64,000 nt of DNA from Knoellia subterranea KCTC 19937 (GTDB lineage Bacteria > Actinomycetota > Actinomycetes > Actinomycetales > Dermatophilaceae), in the NCBI RefSeq assembly GCF_000768685.1, contig NZ_AVPK01000001.1:1-64000 (forward strand), read 5' to 3'. A program made the translations under genes and the position numbers. Below, piece by piece: positions 1 through 17,004 of the stretch. The notes under the pieces were generated by a model. It was not told the DNA's origin. It ran no database searches and was given only the letters and a program-made list of their open reading frames with translations. Each line of letters begins with the position of its first letter. Within the stretch, counting starts at the first letter, position 1.

Positions 1-4691
<4,691 letters not shown>

Positions 4692-4900
4692 TGTTGAAAA
4701 TCCCCACCCCGAAAGGCAGAGAAAAACATTACCCACAAAAGGGATTTGAAACCCGGCTGAGCAAGAACAACCAGCAATATTCACTGCTAGATGATCATGT
4801 CAACCAAAGGAAAAAACATCTCAGGACAACAACCACCCACCACAACGATGAGCAGCCATCACCCCAAAGACGAGGTATTTGGCATCGATTATTTGACACG

Positions 4901-4916
4901 CTGTTGAGTTCTCAAG
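4901..4916 (-). promoter_or_regulatory. boxA-like element in the 16S leader
   Basis: The minus strand reads CTTGAGAACTCAACAG, a sequence recurrent in actinobacterial rRNA leaders and related to the spacer copy at 2775-2792. It lies about 60 nt inside the transcript predicted from the nearest promoter. I infer a role in antitermination or precursor processing. Confidence 0.55.
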
Positions 4917-4974
4917 GATCGGACGCACACCCTCCACCAACCCAACCAGGGCCAGCCTCAGGGGCAACTCTCCA

Positions 4975-5004
4975 AACTTACCCGCGGCCACACTTGGGCG
5001 TCAA
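4975..5004 (-). promoter_or_regulatory. rRNA operon promoter, proximal
   Basis: On the minus strand a TTGACG -35 (5004-4999), an 18-bp spacer and a TAAGTT -10 (4980-4975) form a near-consensus vegetative promoter. It would start transcription near 4968, giving a 16S leader of about 275 nt. This is the best of three candidate promoters between tyrS and 16S. Confidence 0.7.
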
Positions 5005-5067
5005 ATTCACTCCGGGGCTCTCAGAGCCTGCCGAAGTTCGACGCGCTTGGATCTTCGCGGTGCGCCT

Positions 5068-5096
5068 ACCCTAGCAGCCTCTCGGCCGCCTCCCAA
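5068..5096 (-). promoter_or_regulatory. rRNA operon promoter, middle candidate
   Basis: On the minus strand TTGGGA (5096-5091), a 17-bp spacer and TAGGGT (5073-5068) match the actinobacterial sigma-A pattern. It lies about 90 bp upstream of the proximal promoter, consistent with tandem rrn promoters. Confidence 0.5.
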
Positions 5097-5282
5097 ACTC
5101 GCTGTTTGCGGCGAGCTCAGCTGGGTGAAGCGGTCCCAACTGCAGGCCCGCGGGCGCTGCACTGTGACGATGTTTCCATCGTGTCGAGCTGTTGGGGTCT
5201 GCCCCGGGACCGGCCTGCATCGAGTGAGGTTTGGGGCCTCACCCCGTGGTGTCCGTTCCTCCCTGTCGGGCTGACGTCGAGA

Positions 5283-5312
5283 ACAGTAGAGGACGTTCTC
5301 GCCAGAACACAA
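5283..5312 (-). promoter_or_regulatory. rRNA operon promoter, distal candidate
   Basis: On the minus strand TTGTGT (5312-5307), an 18-bp spacer and TACTGT (5288-5283) form a plausible promoter just beyond the end of tyrS. It is the weakest of the three. The rest of the 4692-5378 interval holds only leader sequence and no gene that I can support. Confidence 0.35.
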
Positions 5313-5378
5313 ATCCGCTCGGTCAGAGGCACTCAGGTGAGCGGCCGGCATACCGAAAACGGCTGTGCCACAACGGTT

Positions 5379-6638
5379 CTAGGCCTTTCGGCCCGCCGCC
5401 ATGGACTTGCGTCCGCGCCGGAGGATGGCCACCGAACCGTGCAGGAAGTGCTCGTCAGTCAGGGCGAACTCCGGGTCGGTGACCTTCTCACCGTTGACGG
5501 AGGCACCCCCATCGCCAATGGCGCGACGTGCGGCGTTGCGGGAGTCGACGAGGCCAACGGCGACGAGGGCGTCGGTCATCGTCATTCCCGGGGACACCTC
5601 TCCCCCGGGCAGCTCGGTCGTCGCGTCCCGCAGGGTCGACGCGTCGAGGGCCCCGAGGTCACCCTTGCCGAACAGGGCTTCGGAGGCCGCCTGAACCGAG
5701 GCCGTCGCGTCCGCACCGTGCACCAGCGTCGTGACGTCGGCCGCCAGCGTGCGCTGGGCTGCGCGGCGGAACGGCTCCTCCGCGACCTGCCTCTCGAGCT
5801 CGGCAATCTCGTCCTGGGTGCGGTCGGTGAAGATCCGCAGGAGCTTGACCACCGAGGCGTCCTCGACGTTGAGCCAGTACTGGTAGAAGGCGTACGGGCT
5901 CGTCATGTCGGCCGAGAGCCAGACGGCATTGCCCTCGCTCTTGCCGAACTTGTTGCCGGCGGAGTCCGTCACAAGCGGAGTCGTCAGCAGGTGGACCGAC
6001 TCCCCCTCGACCTTGTGGATGAGGTCCGAGCCGGCCGTGAGATTGCCCCACTGGTCCTGCCCACCCGTCTGCAAGGTGCAGCCGTGCGCGCGGTAGAGCT
6101 CGAGGAAGTCGAGTCCCTGGAGGATCTGGTAGCTGAACTCGGTGTACGAGATGCCCTCGTCCGAGTTGAGACGTGCTGCGACGGCGTCCTTCTTGACCAT
6201 CTGGTTGACCCGGAAGTGCTTGCCGATGTCGCGCAGGAAGTCGAGCGCGGACATGGGGGCGGTCCAGTCGAGGTTGTTGACCATGATCGCGGCGTTCTCG
6301 CCCTCGAACTCGAGGAAGGGTTGCACCTGGTCCTGGATCCGACCGACCCACTCCGCGGTCTGCTCCTTCGTCTTGAGCACCCGCTCAGCGCTCGGCCGCG
6401 GGTCACCGATGAGCCCAGTCGACCCACCGACGAGGCAGATGACCTTGTGGCCGGCGCGCTGGAGGTGCCGCAGGACGATGAGCTGGACAAGGTTGCCGAA
6501 GTGGAGCGAGGGGGCCGTCGGGTCGAAGCCGCAGTAGGCGGTGATCGGGGCGCTCGTCAGGGCATCGCGCAGCGCGCTCTCGTCCGTCGTCTGCGCGACC
6601 AGGCCGCGCCACTGCAGTTCGGCAAGGATGTCGTTCAC
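5379..6638 (-). CDS. tyrS: Tyrosyl-tRNA synthetase
   Basis: It charges tRNA-Tyr with tyrosine in the cytoplasm and is a class I synthetase. The HIGH-type motif appears as HFGN near residue 46 and the KMSKS-type motif as KFGKS near residue 230. The C-terminus is an S4-like RNA-binding domain (SVNGEKVTDPEF region). The frame opens at a TTG at 6662. I chose the GTG at 6638 because family members start just before a DILxELxWRG block, giving 419 residues, the usual length. GTG 6656 is also possible, and no start has a strong Shine-Dalgarno. It lies upstream of the rRNA operon on the same strand and divergent from the phosphotransferase gene, close to argH and mpg as in other actinobacteria. Confidence 0.95.
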   Translation of the reverse strand: MNDILAELQWRGLVAQTTDESALRDALTSAPITAYCGFDPTAPSLHFGNLVQLIVLRHLQRAGHKVICLVGGSTGLIGDPRPSAERVLKTKEQTAEWVGRIQDQVQPFLEFEGENAAIMVNNLDWTAPMSALDFLRDIGKHFRVNQMVKKDAVAARLNSDEGISYTEFSYQILQGLDFLELYRAHGCTLQTGGQDQWGNLTAGSDLIHKVEGESVHLLTTPLVTDSAGNKFGKSEGNAVWLSADMTSPYAFYQYWLNVEDASVVKLLRIFTDRTQDEIAELERQVAEEPFRRAAQRTLAADVTTLVHGADATASVQAASEALFGKGDLGALDASTLRDATTELPGGEVSPGMTMTDALVAVGLVDSRNAARRAIGDGGASVNGEKVTDPEFALTDEHFLHGSVAILRRGRKSMAAGRKA

Positions 6639-6703
6639 AGGTCGAAACTCTGCCACGCGCAAGTCGGTGGACGACGCAGCACGTCGACGTGTGGGATGGC
6701 CGG

Positions 6704-7636
6704 GTGAGCGAACGTATCCACGACCACGAGGCCGACACGTCGATCGGGACCGTCCGAACCCTGCTCGCCGAGCACTGTCCGCAGTGGGCGGACCTCGAGC
6801 CGCAGCAGCTGCTCACGTCGGGCACGGACAACGCGATGTGGCGGCTCACCCCCGCATCCGGACCGGGCCTCGTGGTCCGACTTCCCCGCACCGAGGGGGC
6901 CGCCGCGAGCCTGACGAAGGAGCTGGGACTGCTTCCCGCCCTGAACGGTCGCCTTCCGGTGTCCGTCCCGACCATCGCGTATGCCGGCCCGTCCAGTGAC
7001 GCCTTCCCACACCCATGGGCGGTGGTCGAGTGGCTCGACGGATCGGACTGCTGGTCCGCCCGGGACGAGATCGCGGGTCGCCAGGGCATCGAGCTGGCCG
7101 AGGACCTCGCCGCAGCGGTCACCGCACTGCGGGACGTCCGGGACGTCGACGTGCCCAACCGGGTTCCCGGCATGCGTGGTGGTCCGCTCCTCCCCTTGCT
7201 CGAGGACCTCGAGGGCTGGCTGACCGAGGAACGATGGTCGGCAGGAGCGCTCGTCGACGTGGCTGCGGTGCGCCGCAGCGCAGCGGAGTCCGCAGAGTCA
7301 GCCGCCGCCGAGGAGGTGCCGGACAGGTTCGTCCACGGGGACCTCATCCCCGGCAATGTCCTCGTGAACCACGGCCGCTTGTCGGCACTCATCGACTGGG
7401 GCGGCGCCGGCATCGGCGACGCGGCACTCGATCTCACTCCCGCCTGGGCGATCCTCGACAGGCATGCTCGTGAGACCTTCCGCGAAGCGACCGGTGCCAC
7501 CGACGCCGCCTGGCTGCGTGGTCGGGCCTTCGCCCTGCAGCAAGCCGTCGGGGGCGTCCTCTACTACGTGCCGCGGCGACATGTTCTCGGCGAGGTCATG
7601 ACCCGCACCCTGGCTCGCATCCTTGATGACGCGTGA
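6704..7636 (+). CDS. APH-family phosphotransferase
   Basis: A kinase-like protein of the aminoglycoside/choline phosphotransferase superfamily, about 310 residues. It shows the catalytic Brenner motif HGDLIPGN near residues 211-218 and the metal-binding DWG near 231-233, preceded by an N-lobe with a plausible nucleotide loop. Such chromosomal genes are common in actinobacteria; most have unknown substrates and do not confer resistance. GTG 6704 gives an MSERIHD start; an upstream GTG at 6689 is in frame. It is transcribed away from tyrS and ends just before the adenosine deaminase-like gene, so the two probably share a transcript. Confidence 0.8.
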   Translation: MSERIHDHEADTSIGTVRTLLAEHCPQWADLEPQQLLTSGTDNAMWRLTPASGPGLVVRLPRTEGAAASLTKELGLLPALNGRLPVSVPTIAYAGPSSDAFPHPWAVVEWLDGSDCWSARDEIAGRQGIELAEDLAAAVTALRDVRDVDVPNRVPGMRGGPLLPLLEDLEGWLTEERWSAGALVDVAAVRRSAAESAESAAAEEVPDRFVHGDLIPGNVLVNHGRLSALIDWGGAGIGDAALDLTPAWAILDRHARETFREATGATDAAWLRGRAFALQQAVGGVLYYVPRRHVLGEVMTRTLARILDDA

Positions 7637-7653
7637 CTGGCAGACTTCGGCGC

Positions 7654-8647
7654 ATGGGTGAGCGGACGGCATACACGGACTTCATCGCAGGGCTGCCGAA
7701 GGCAGAACTGCACGTGCACCACGTCGGATCGGCCCGGCCGGAGACGGTCGCGCGCCTCGCCGAGCGGCACCCGGATTCTGGTGTGCCACAGGGCATCGAG
7801 ACCCTGCGCGACTTCTACACGTTCAGGGACTTCGGCCACTTCATCGACGTCTACCTGGCCGTCGTCTCACTCCTCCGCACCCCGGAGGACATCCACCTCC
7901 TGACCTACGAAGTTGCCGAAGGCCTTGCGGCACAGCAGGTTCGCTATGCCGAGCTGACGATGACACCGTTCACGAGCGTGCGGATGGGCATCGGCATCGA
8001 GGCCTACACCGAGGCGATCGAGGACGCCCGCCGCGCAGCCGAACGGGACCACGGGATCGTCCTGCGGTGGATCTACGACATCCCCGGCGAGGCCGGGCTC
8101 GAGTCGGCCGACGCCACCATCGGCTACGCGATCGACCAGGGTCCCGAGTCGCTCATCGGCTTCGGCCTCGGCGGTCCCGAGGTCCCCCGCCCACAGTTCA
8201 AGCCTCACTTCGACCGCGCCCGGGCCGCCGGGTTGCGGTCACTCCCCCACGCGGGTGAGTCCACGGACGCCCAGTCCGTGTGGGAGGCCCTCGACGCCCT
8301 GGGCGCCGAACGCATCGGGCACGGAGTGCGCTCCATCGATGACCCGCGGCTCGTGGAACGCCTTGTGGCAGAGCGCATTCCGCTCGAGGTCTGCCCCACG
8401 TCCAACATCGCGACCCGCTGCGTCGAGCGACTCGAGGACCACCCCATCCGCGCGCTGCGCGACGCCGGAGTCGTGGTCACCGTGAACAGCGACGACCCGC
8501 CGATGTTCGGCACGACGCTGAATCGGGAGTACGAGATCGCTGCAGACCTCCTCGACCTCGACGAGCAGGGTCTGCGCGACCTCGCGACGACGGCGGTCGA
8601 CGTCAGTTACGCCCCGGACGACGTGAAGGCTCGGGTGCGTTCGGAGA

Positions 8648-8670
<23 letters not shown>
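7654..8670 (+). CDS. add: Adenosine deaminase-family protein
   Basis: A zinc amidohydrolase of 338 residues. It carries the metal-binding HxH near residues 20-22 (in LHVHHVGS), HAGES with the third His, the IGHGVRS loop, a CPTSN motif and the catalytic VNSDDPP block. The expected reaction is deamination of adenosine or an adenosine-containing nucleoside. The first motif is HVHHVGS rather than the HLHLDGS of classical adenosine deaminases. This variant is shared by an actinobacterial subgroup, so a 6-aminodeoxyfutalosine or other nucleoside substrate cannot be excluded. The ATG at 7654 gives the family-typical start. Its 3' end overlaps the convergent mpg by 23 bp. Confidence 0.82.
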
Positions 8671-11206
<2,536 letters not shown>

Positions 11207-11210
<4 letters not shown>

Positions 11211-12163
11211 CGACGCTCACCCCCGGACTTCTCGATGAGCCAGGACAGGACGGCCTTCTGGGCGTGGAGGCGGTTCTCGGACTCGTCCCACACCACCGAT
11301 TGCGGTCCGTCGATGACGTCCGCGTCGACCTCGAAACCGCGGTAGGCGGGCAGACAGTGCAGGAAGATCGCGTCGCTCTTGGCCCGGGCCATGAGCTCGC
11401 TGCTCACGGCGTACCCGGCGAAGGGACTCGCCGACCCCTGCCGGGACTCCTTCTCCTTCTCGAAGCCCATCGACACCCACGTGTCCGTCGCGACGACATC
11501 GGCGCCCGTCACCGCCTCGCCCGGATCCTCGACGATCGTCACGGATCCGCCTGTGCCGGAGGCGATCTCGACGGCCCGCGCGAGGACCGCGGCGTTCGGC
11601 TGGTAGGCAGCCGGGGTCCCGATGCGGACGTGGAGACCCGACAAAGCCATGCCGAGCAGGTAGCTGTGGCTCATGTTGTTCGCCCCGTCACCGACGTAGG
11701 CGAACGTCAGACCCGCGAGGGTCCCCTTGTGCTCCTTGATCGTCAACAGGTCGGCGAGGATCTGGCACGGGTGGAACTCGTCGGTCAGCGCGTTGATCAC
11801 GGGAACACTCGAGTGGGCGGCCATCTCCTCGATCCGCTCCTGGCCATAGGTGCGCCACACGATGGCCCTCGACTCCCGCGTGAGGACACGAGCGACGTCG
11901 GCGATGGACTCGCGCACTCCGACCTGCGCGAGCTTGCCGTCGATGACCAGCGGGAAACCACCGAGGTGGGCGATGGCACCGGCGAACGAGACCTGCGTGC
12001 GCAGCGTCTGCTTGTCGAAGAGGACGGCCACGACCTCGGGCCCTTCGAGGCAGCGGTCGCTGAACGGACGTGCCTTGATCTGGGCGGCACGGTCGAGGAT
12101 CTCGGCCTGCTCCTGTGGCGTGACGTCGTCGTCCCGCAGAAGGTGCCTGACGGTTGCGGTCAT
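11207..12163 (-). CDS. argF: Ornithine carbamoyltransferase
   Basis: It makes citrulline from ornithine and carbamoyl phosphate. The 318-residue protein has FHPCQ at 130-134, the DGANNM loop near 159-164 and HCLP at 269-272. The carbamoyl-phosphate loop, usually STRTR, reads TLRTQ at 53-57. The central Arg-Thr pair is kept but Ser/Thr and the following Arg are replaced, which is unusual. Operon position between argD and argR, with ATGA overlaps on both sides, leaves little doubt about the role. Confidence 0.95.
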
Positions 12164-13374
12164 GAGGAGGACTCCTTGGCAGTGGCGATGAGACCGGGCA
12201 GTGCGGCGATGAAGAGGTCGAGCTCTTCGCGGCTGACGACCAGCGGCGGGATGAGGCGAATTGCGTTGGGAGACACGGGGTTGACGAGGAACCCTGCTTC
12301 ACGCGCCGCGGCCGCAACGGCCGCGGAGATCTCGGAACGCAGAACGATGGCGCGCAGGAGACCGCGTCCACGGACCCCCTCGATCTCCGAGTGACCCAAG
12401 GATCCGACCGCCGTCGCCAGGTGCTCCCCCATGTCCGAGACGTGTCGCAGCAGACCGTCACTCTCGATGCTGGTGAGGACTGACAGGCCCGCGGCCGCGA
12501 CGAGCGGGTTTCCACCGAACGTGGACCCGTGCTGCCCTGCGGTGAGCAGGCCGGTGACCTCGGGACCGAAGGTCACGAGCGCACCGATCGGCAGTCCGCC
12601 GCCCAGTCCCTTGGCAAGGGTGATCGCGTCGGGCACGATCCCGCTCGCCTGGAACCCGAACCAGTCACCCGTCCGGCCGATTCCGGTCTGCACCTCGTCG
12701 ATGAAGAGCAGTGCACCCACCGCTGCGGTGATCTCGCGTGCCGCCCGCAGGTACGCCGGGTCGGCCGGGATCGCGCCCGCCTCGCCCTGGACGGGCTCGA
12801 GAAAGACCGCCGAGGTCTCCTCGGTGACCACGGCGCGGAGCGCTTCGATGTCGTTGTAGGGGACGTGGCTCACCTCGGGGATGAGCGGCGCGAACGGCTC
12901 GCGGTAGGCCGCCTTGTGGGTCAGCGCCAACGCACCTGTGGTGCGTCCGTGGAAGGCCCCCTCCGCAGCGACGATTCCGGTGCGGCCCGTGCGCCGTGCG
13001 AGTTTGATGGCGGCCTCGATCGCCTCCGCTCCCGAGTTGCCGAAGAAGACCCCCGATCCCTCGGGAGCCTGCGCGATCTCGAGGATCCGCTCGGCGAGCT
13101 CGATCTGGGCGCGGGACGTGTAGAAGTTCGAGATGTGGGCCATCTCGGCCACCTGCTTGGAGACGGCTGCCACGAGGGCGGGGTGATTGTGGCCCAGGGA
13201 GTTGACCGCCACCCCTCCGACCAGATCGAGATAGCGCTTGCCGTCGGTGTCCCACACCCAGGCGCCGTCGCCACGCTCCAGGACAAGCTGCGGCGTCCCG
13301 AAGACCGTGATCAGGGAGCGCGTGTAGCGCTCGAGGAGGTCCCCCTGTGACTCGCTGCTGGCCGTGCCGGTCAT
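12160..13374 (-). CDS. argD: Acetylornithine aminotransferase
   Basis: A PLP-dependent class III aminotransferase converting N-acetylglutamate semialdehyde to N-acetylornithine. It has 404 residues, the PLP-binding Lys255 in [12 protein letters not shown], the FIDEVQTG block at 224-231 and the GNSGAEA phosphate-binding segment near 112-118. ATGA overlaps join it to argB upstream and argF downstream. It may also act on succinyldiaminopimelate semialdehyde, as known for other ArgD proteins. Confidence 0.96.
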   Translation of the reverse strand: MTGTASSESQGDLLERYTRSLITVFGTPQLVLERGDGAWVWDTDGKRYLDLVGGVAVNSLGHNHPALVAAVSKQVAEMAHISNFYTSRAQIELAERILEIAQAPEGSGVFFGNSGAEAIEAAIKLARRTGRTGIVAAEGAFHGRTTGALALTHKAAYREPFAPLIPEVSHVPYNDIEALRAVVTEETSAVFLEPVQGEAGAIPADPAYLRAAREITAAVGALLFIDEVQTGIGRTGDWFGFQASGIVPDAITLAKGLGGGLPIGALVTFGPEVTGLLTAGQHGSTFGGNPLVAAAGLSVLTSIESDGLLRHVSDMGEHLATAVGSLGHSEIEGVRGRGLLRAIVLRSEISAAVAAAAREAGFLVNPVSPNAIRLIPPLVVSREELDLFIAALPGLIATAKESSS

Positions 13375-14255
13375 GCGTCCTCCTCGATGAGGGTGCCGAT
13401 GCCCTCAGAGGTGAAGACCTCGAGGAGCAGTGAGTGGGGTTCGCGCCCGTCGATGACGTGAGCCTGCGGCACCCCGTCCTCCACGGCGCGGATGCAGGCC
13501 TCGAGCTTGGGGATCATCCCCGCGTCGACCGTCTCGAGCAGTTGGCGAGCGCGGCTGAGGGGCAGCGTCGAGAGGAGCGAGGACCGGTCCGGCCACGCGG
13601 CATACACACCCTCGACGTCCGTCAGGACGACGAGCTTGCGCGCACCGAGCGCTGCCGCGAGCGCGGCAGCGGCAGTGTCGGCATTGACGTTGAGTACCTG
13701 ACCGTCGTGATCGAGGTCGGGGGCCACCGTGGACACCACGGGGATCCGCCCCGCGTCGAGCAGGTCCATGACGGCCTGGGTGTTGACCGAGACGACGTCC
13801 CCGACGAGGCCGAGGTCCTCCTCCACGCCGTCCACCACGACACCGCGACGGCGCGCGCCGAAGAGGGCGCCGTCCTCACCGGAGAGGCCCACGGCGAGGG
13901 GTCCGTGCTGGTTGAGGAGGCCCACGAGTTCTCGACCCACCTGCCCGGTGAGAACCATCCGAACGACATCCATGACTTCCGGCGTCGTGACGCGCAGTCC
14001 CGCCTTGAACTCGCTCTCGAGGCCCAGACGGTCGAGCATCGCCTTGATCTGGGGACCGCCGCCATGCACGACCACGGGCCGCAGCCCGGCGTAGTGGAGG
14101 AAGGCGATGTCCTGCGCGAAGGCCCGCTTGAGGTCGTCGTCGATCATGGCGTTGCCGCCGTACTTCACGACAACGAGAGCCCCACGGAAGCGTTCCAGCC
14201 AGGGAAGGGCCTCGACGAGGGTGCTCGCCTTGGCGCTGGTCCGTTCGTCGATCAC
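13371..14255 (-). CDS. argB: Acetylglutamate kinase
   Basis: It phosphorylates N-acetylglutamate and is usually the arginine-feedback-inhibited step. The 294-residue protein has the amino-acid-kinase start [10 protein letters not shown] at 28-37, the [10 protein letters not shown] loop and the [12 protein letters not shown] segment. I chose GTG 14255, preceded by GAGGA with a four-base spacer; the in-frame ATG at 14288 lies inside argJ. It overlaps the end of argJ upstream? No: the argJ stop (14263) is 7 bp before this start, making this the only arg junction without a four-base overlap. Confidence 0.95.
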   Translation of the reverse strand: MIDERTSAKASTLVEALPWLERFRGALVVVKYGGNAMIDDDLKRAFAQDIAFLHYAGLRPVVVHGGGPQIKAMLDRLGLESEFKAGLRVTTPEVMDVVRMVLTGQVGRELVGLLNQHGPLAVGLSGEDGALFGARRRGVVVDGVEEDLGLVGDVVSVNTQAVMDLLDAGRIPVVSTVAPDLDHDGQVLNVNADTAAAALAAALGARKLVVLTDVEGVYAAWPDRSSLLSTLPLSRARQLLETVDAGMIPKLEACIRAVEDGVPQAHVIDGREPHSLLLEVFTSEGIGTLIEEDA

Positions 14256-14262
14256 GGTGTCC

Positions 14263-15414
14263 TCAGGTGCTGTAGGCGGAGTTCTCATGGACGTAGTCGT
14301 GCGTCAGGTCGTTCGTCCACACCGTGGCCGTGGCCTCGCCGGCGTGGAGGTCGATGACGACGTGCACTTCGCGCGGTTCCAGGTCGACGAGCGCACGGTC
14401 GTCGCCGACCGTGGCTGCGCGGCACACCTGGACCCCATTGATGGCGACGTCGAGGGCCGTGGGGTCGAAGTCGGCGGACGTCGTGCCGACCGCGGCAAGG
14501 ACCCGCCCCCAGTTCGGGTCCCTGCCGAAGATCGCCGCCTTGAATAGGTTGCTGCGGGTCACGGAGCGGGCCACTTCGACCGCGTCCGATTCGCTTGCCG
14601 CAGAACGGACTTCGACGGCGATGTCGTGGCTCGCGCCCTCGGCGTCGGCGACGAGCTGCCGCGCGAGCGAGTCGCACACCTCCTCGACGGCCTCGGCCAG
14701 TTGAGCCCCGGTGACCGCCACACCCGAGGCGCCGGAAGCCATGAGGATCACGGTGTCGTTGGTCGACATGCAGCCGTCCGAGTCCACCCGGTCGAAGGTG
14801 ATGGCGGTGGCGGCACGCAGCGCCCCGTCGAGTTCGCCGGCGTCGACGACGGCGTCGGTCGTGATGACGCAGAGCATGGTCGCCAGCCCAGGGGCCAGCA
14901 TCCCGGCACCCTTGGCCATGCCGCCGACGACCCAGCCGTCACGCTGCGCGACGGCCTCCTTGGGAACCGAGTCGGTGGTCATGATGGCCCGTGCCGCCGC
15001 CGCCCCGTCGTGGTCGGTGAGGGCTGCGTGGGTGAGCTCGATGCCACGGGCGATTCGATCCATCGGGAGGAACTCTCCGATGAGCCCGGTGGAGCACACG
15101 ACGACGTCGGTGGCGCTGCACCCCAGCGCGTCCGCGACGAGCTCCGCGGTGCGGTGCGTGTCCTGGAATCCTCGAGCGCCGGTGCAGGCGTTGGCCCCGC
15201 CGGAGTTGAGGAACACCGCATCCGCACGGGAGTCACTCACGACCTGCCGCGACCAGGTGACGGGCGCAGCCTCGACGCGGTTGCTCGTGAACACGCCGGC
15301 GACGTGATGGTCCGGGCCGTCATTGACGACGAGGGCGACGTCGCTGGAGCCCGAGGCCTTGAGACCCGCCGTCGCACCGGAGGCCCGGAAGCCCTGCGCT
15401 GCAGTGACGCTCAT
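14263..15414 (-). CDS. argJ: Bifunctional glutamate N-acetyltransferase / ornithine acetyltransferase
   Basis: It transfers acetyl from acetylornithine to glutamate, recycling the acetyl group; bifunctional forms also use acetyl-CoA. The 383-residue precursor self-cleaves before a conserved Thr. The KGAGML motif is at 168-173 and the nucleophile is predicted at Thr179 in LATML. No separate argA is visible, and the recycled pathway fits. ATG 15414 overlaps the stop of the ACT-domain gene by four bases. A long upstream extension of this frame is antisense noise. Confidence 0.95.
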   Translation of the reverse strand: MSVTAAQGFRASGATAGLKASGSSDVALVVNDGPDHHVAGVFTSNRVEAAPVTWSRQVVSDSRADAVFLNSGGANACTGARGFQDTHRTAELVADALGCSATDVVVCSTGLIGEFLPMDRIARGIELTHAALTDHDGAAAARAIMTTDSVPKEAVAQRDGWVVGGMAKGAGMLAPGLATMLCVITTDAVVDAGELDGALRAATAITFDRVDSDGCMSTNDTVILMASGASGVAVTGAQLAEAVEEVCDSLARQLVADAEGASHDIAVEVRSAASESDAVEVARSVTRSNLFKAAIFGRDPNWGRVLAAVGTTSADFDPTALDVAINGVQVCRAATVGDDRALVDLEPREVHVVIDLHAGEATATVWTNDLTHDYVHENSAYST

Positions 15415-15827
15415 GCGTCGCCCTTGCTCGAGAGGGTGGTGGAGGTGACGATCAGACCGGCCTTGCGCCATGCCTCGGACGCCGTCGTGATCTCGCCGGC
15501 CGGCACGAGGATCCAGTCGGTGTCGAACGTCGACATGGCGAGGACGCTGATCCCCGCCGACACGAGTGGCGAGAGGATCTCCGCCATCACTCCGACGGCC
15601 TCGAAGGCGAGCGGGCCCGCGACCTCGACTCCGAGGAACGGTCCTTCCGTCGTCACTCCGGCCGGCACGAGCTCTGCGAGACCCACGATGGAGGTCTCGT
15701 GCTCGGTCCTCGTCAGCGACGCGAACGGGCCACGCGTCCACTCCCACGACGGCTCGTCACCGGCGTCGAGCCGGGCGATCGCGAGGGGTTCGGGATGGGT
15801 CATGAGGTGCAGTGGCATGGCGCTCAC
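15411..15827 (-). CDS. ACT-domain protein (CASTOR-like ACT_7 type) in the arg operon
   Basis: A 138-residue protein resembling the CASTOR-type ACT family (Pfam ACT_7). The second half has the family pattern [19 protein letters not shown] followed by [17 protein letters not shown] (about residues 80-120). There is no enzyme domain. ACT domains bind amino acids, and the related human CASTOR1 senses arginine. It is coupled on both sides (GTGA with argC, ATGA with argJ), so it is made in fixed ratio with the arginine enzymes. I infer a small-molecule-sensing or regulatory partner, possibly for arginine or a pathway intermediate; no direct evidence. GTG 15827 was chosen for the four-base overlap; ATG 15818 also works. 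Confidence 0.75.
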   Translation of the reverse strand: MSAMPLHLMTHPEPLAIARLDAGDEPSWEWTRGPFASLTRTEHETSIVGLAELVPAGVTTEGPFLGVEVAGPLAFEAVGVMAEILSPLVSAGISVLAMSTFDTDWILVPAGEITTASEAWRKAGLIVTSTTLSSKGDA

Positions 15828-16873
15828 GGCGCCACCCCCGATCCAAGAAGGCCGGTGGACTCCGGGAGCCCGACGGCGAGATTGAGGCACTGGACGGCTG
15901 CTCCGGCCGTGCCCTTGGCAAGGTTGTCGACGGCTGCGACAGCGACGACTCGACCGGCGCGCCCGTCGAGGACGACCTGCACCTCGACGTGGTTGCTGCC
16001 GATGACGTGCGCCGTGGTCGGCCAGCTGCCGGGCTCCAGCAGGTGCACGAACGGCTCGTCGGCGTATGCCGTCCGCCAGGCCTCGCGAACCGTGTCGGCG
16101 GTCGTGCCGGGCCGGACCCGGGCAGTGCATGTCGCGAGGATGCCGCGCGGCATGGGCGCCAGCGTCGGGGTGAACGAGACGGTGACCGGCGAACCCGCGG
16201 CAGCGGCGAGGTTCTGTTCGATCTCGGGCGTGTGTCGGTGGACGCCTCCGACACCATAGGGCGACATCGACCCCATGACCTCGGCTCCGAGCAGGTTCGG
16301 CTTGAGGGCCTTGCCCGCTCCCGAGGTGCCGGACGCAGCGACGATGACGACGTCGTCACCCTCGAGCACGCCCGCGGCGAAGCCCGGCGCCAGTGCGAGA
16401 GTCGACGCCGTGGGATAGCAACCGGGGACAGCAATCCGCTTCTCCCCTACGAGCGTGTCGCGGCCAGAAACGCCGCCCCGAAGGGGAAGTTCGGGCAGAC
16501 CATAGGCCCACGACCCGGCATACGGCGTGTCGTAGAACGTCGACCACGCGGATCCGTCGCGCAGTCGGAAGTCGGCACCGCAGTCGATGACGACGACGTC
16601 GTCGCCCAAACCCTCGGCAACCGCGGCGGAGTGCCCGTGCGGGAGGGCGAGAACGACGGCATCGTGACCGCGCAGGGTGTCGACCGTCGTCTCCTCGAGC
16701 ACCCTGTCGGCCAGCGAGAAGAGGTGCGGGTGCACTGCCCCCAGCCGGGAGCCGGCGTTGCCACCTGCGGTCACGGCACCGACGCGCGCGTCGGGATGCC
16801 GTTCGAACCAGCGGAGGACCTCTCCCCCGGCATACCCGCTCGCACCGGCAACCGCGACATTCAGCATGTGCAT
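15824..16873 (-). CDS. argC: N-acetyl-gamma-glutamyl-phosphate reductase
   Basis: An NADPH-dependent reductase making N-acetylglutamate semialdehyde and the first gene of the arg operon. It has 349 residues with the Rossmann start [13 protein letters not shown] and the catalytic Cys152 in [11 protein letters not shown] 16873 and ATG 16867 are both possible. No Shine-Dalgarno is visible before either, and the start lies inside a candidate ArgR operator, so the leader is very short or absent. The stop overlaps the ACT gene by four bases. Confidence 0.95.
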   Translation of the reverse strand: MHMLNVAVAGASGYAGGEVLRWFERHPDARVGAVTAGGNAGSRLGAVHPHLFSLADRVLEETTVDTLRGHDAVVLALPHGHSAAVAEGLGDDVVVIDCGADFRLRDGSAWSTFYDTPYAGSWAYGLPELPLRGGVSGRDTLVGEKRIAVPGCYPTASTLALAPGFAAGVLEGDDVVIVAASGTSGAGKALKPNLLGAEVMGSMSPYGVGGVHRHTPEIEQNLAAAAGSPVTVSFTPTLAPMPRGILATCTARVRPGTTADTVREAWRTAYADEPFVHLLEPGSWPTTAHVIGSNHVEVQVVLDGRAGRVVAVAAVDNLAKGTAGAAVQCLNLAVGLPESTGLLGSGVAP

Positions 16874-16922
16874 AGTCTTGCATGAGCGCACATCACTATG
16901 CAATTTTCCCTCGACGCGTCAG
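16868..16922 (-). promoter_or_regulatory. arg operon promoter with tandem candidate ArgR boxes
   Basis: Plus-strand coordinates 16868-16883 read GTGCATAGTCTTGCAT, two TGCA arms one helical turn apart. A weaker copy at 16888-16903 is centred 20 bp away, the usual spacing of paired ARG boxes. On the minus strand CTGACG (16922-16917), 16 bp and CATAGT (16900-16895) form a plausible promoter overlapped by both boxes. The 16-mer matches the argG upstream sequence at 13 positions. ArgR control is inferred. Confidence 0.5.
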
Positions 16923-17004
16923 ACGTGTATCAGCGATGAGGTTCCGGCCCTCCTCCACCGTAGCGACCTCGTGCAGGGCGGGGTCACAACGAAGGAGACC
17001 CACC

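Noticed and set aside
6704-7636. Aminoglycoside resistance gene
   Set aside because: Only the phosphotransferase fold is supported; such chromosomal homologues are common and the neighbourhood shows no mobile or resistance context.
16882-17004. Longer start (ATG 16882) for cassette protein 1
   Set aside because: In frame, but it would overlap the arg promoter and boxes; ATG 17005 has a clear GAAGGAGA site.
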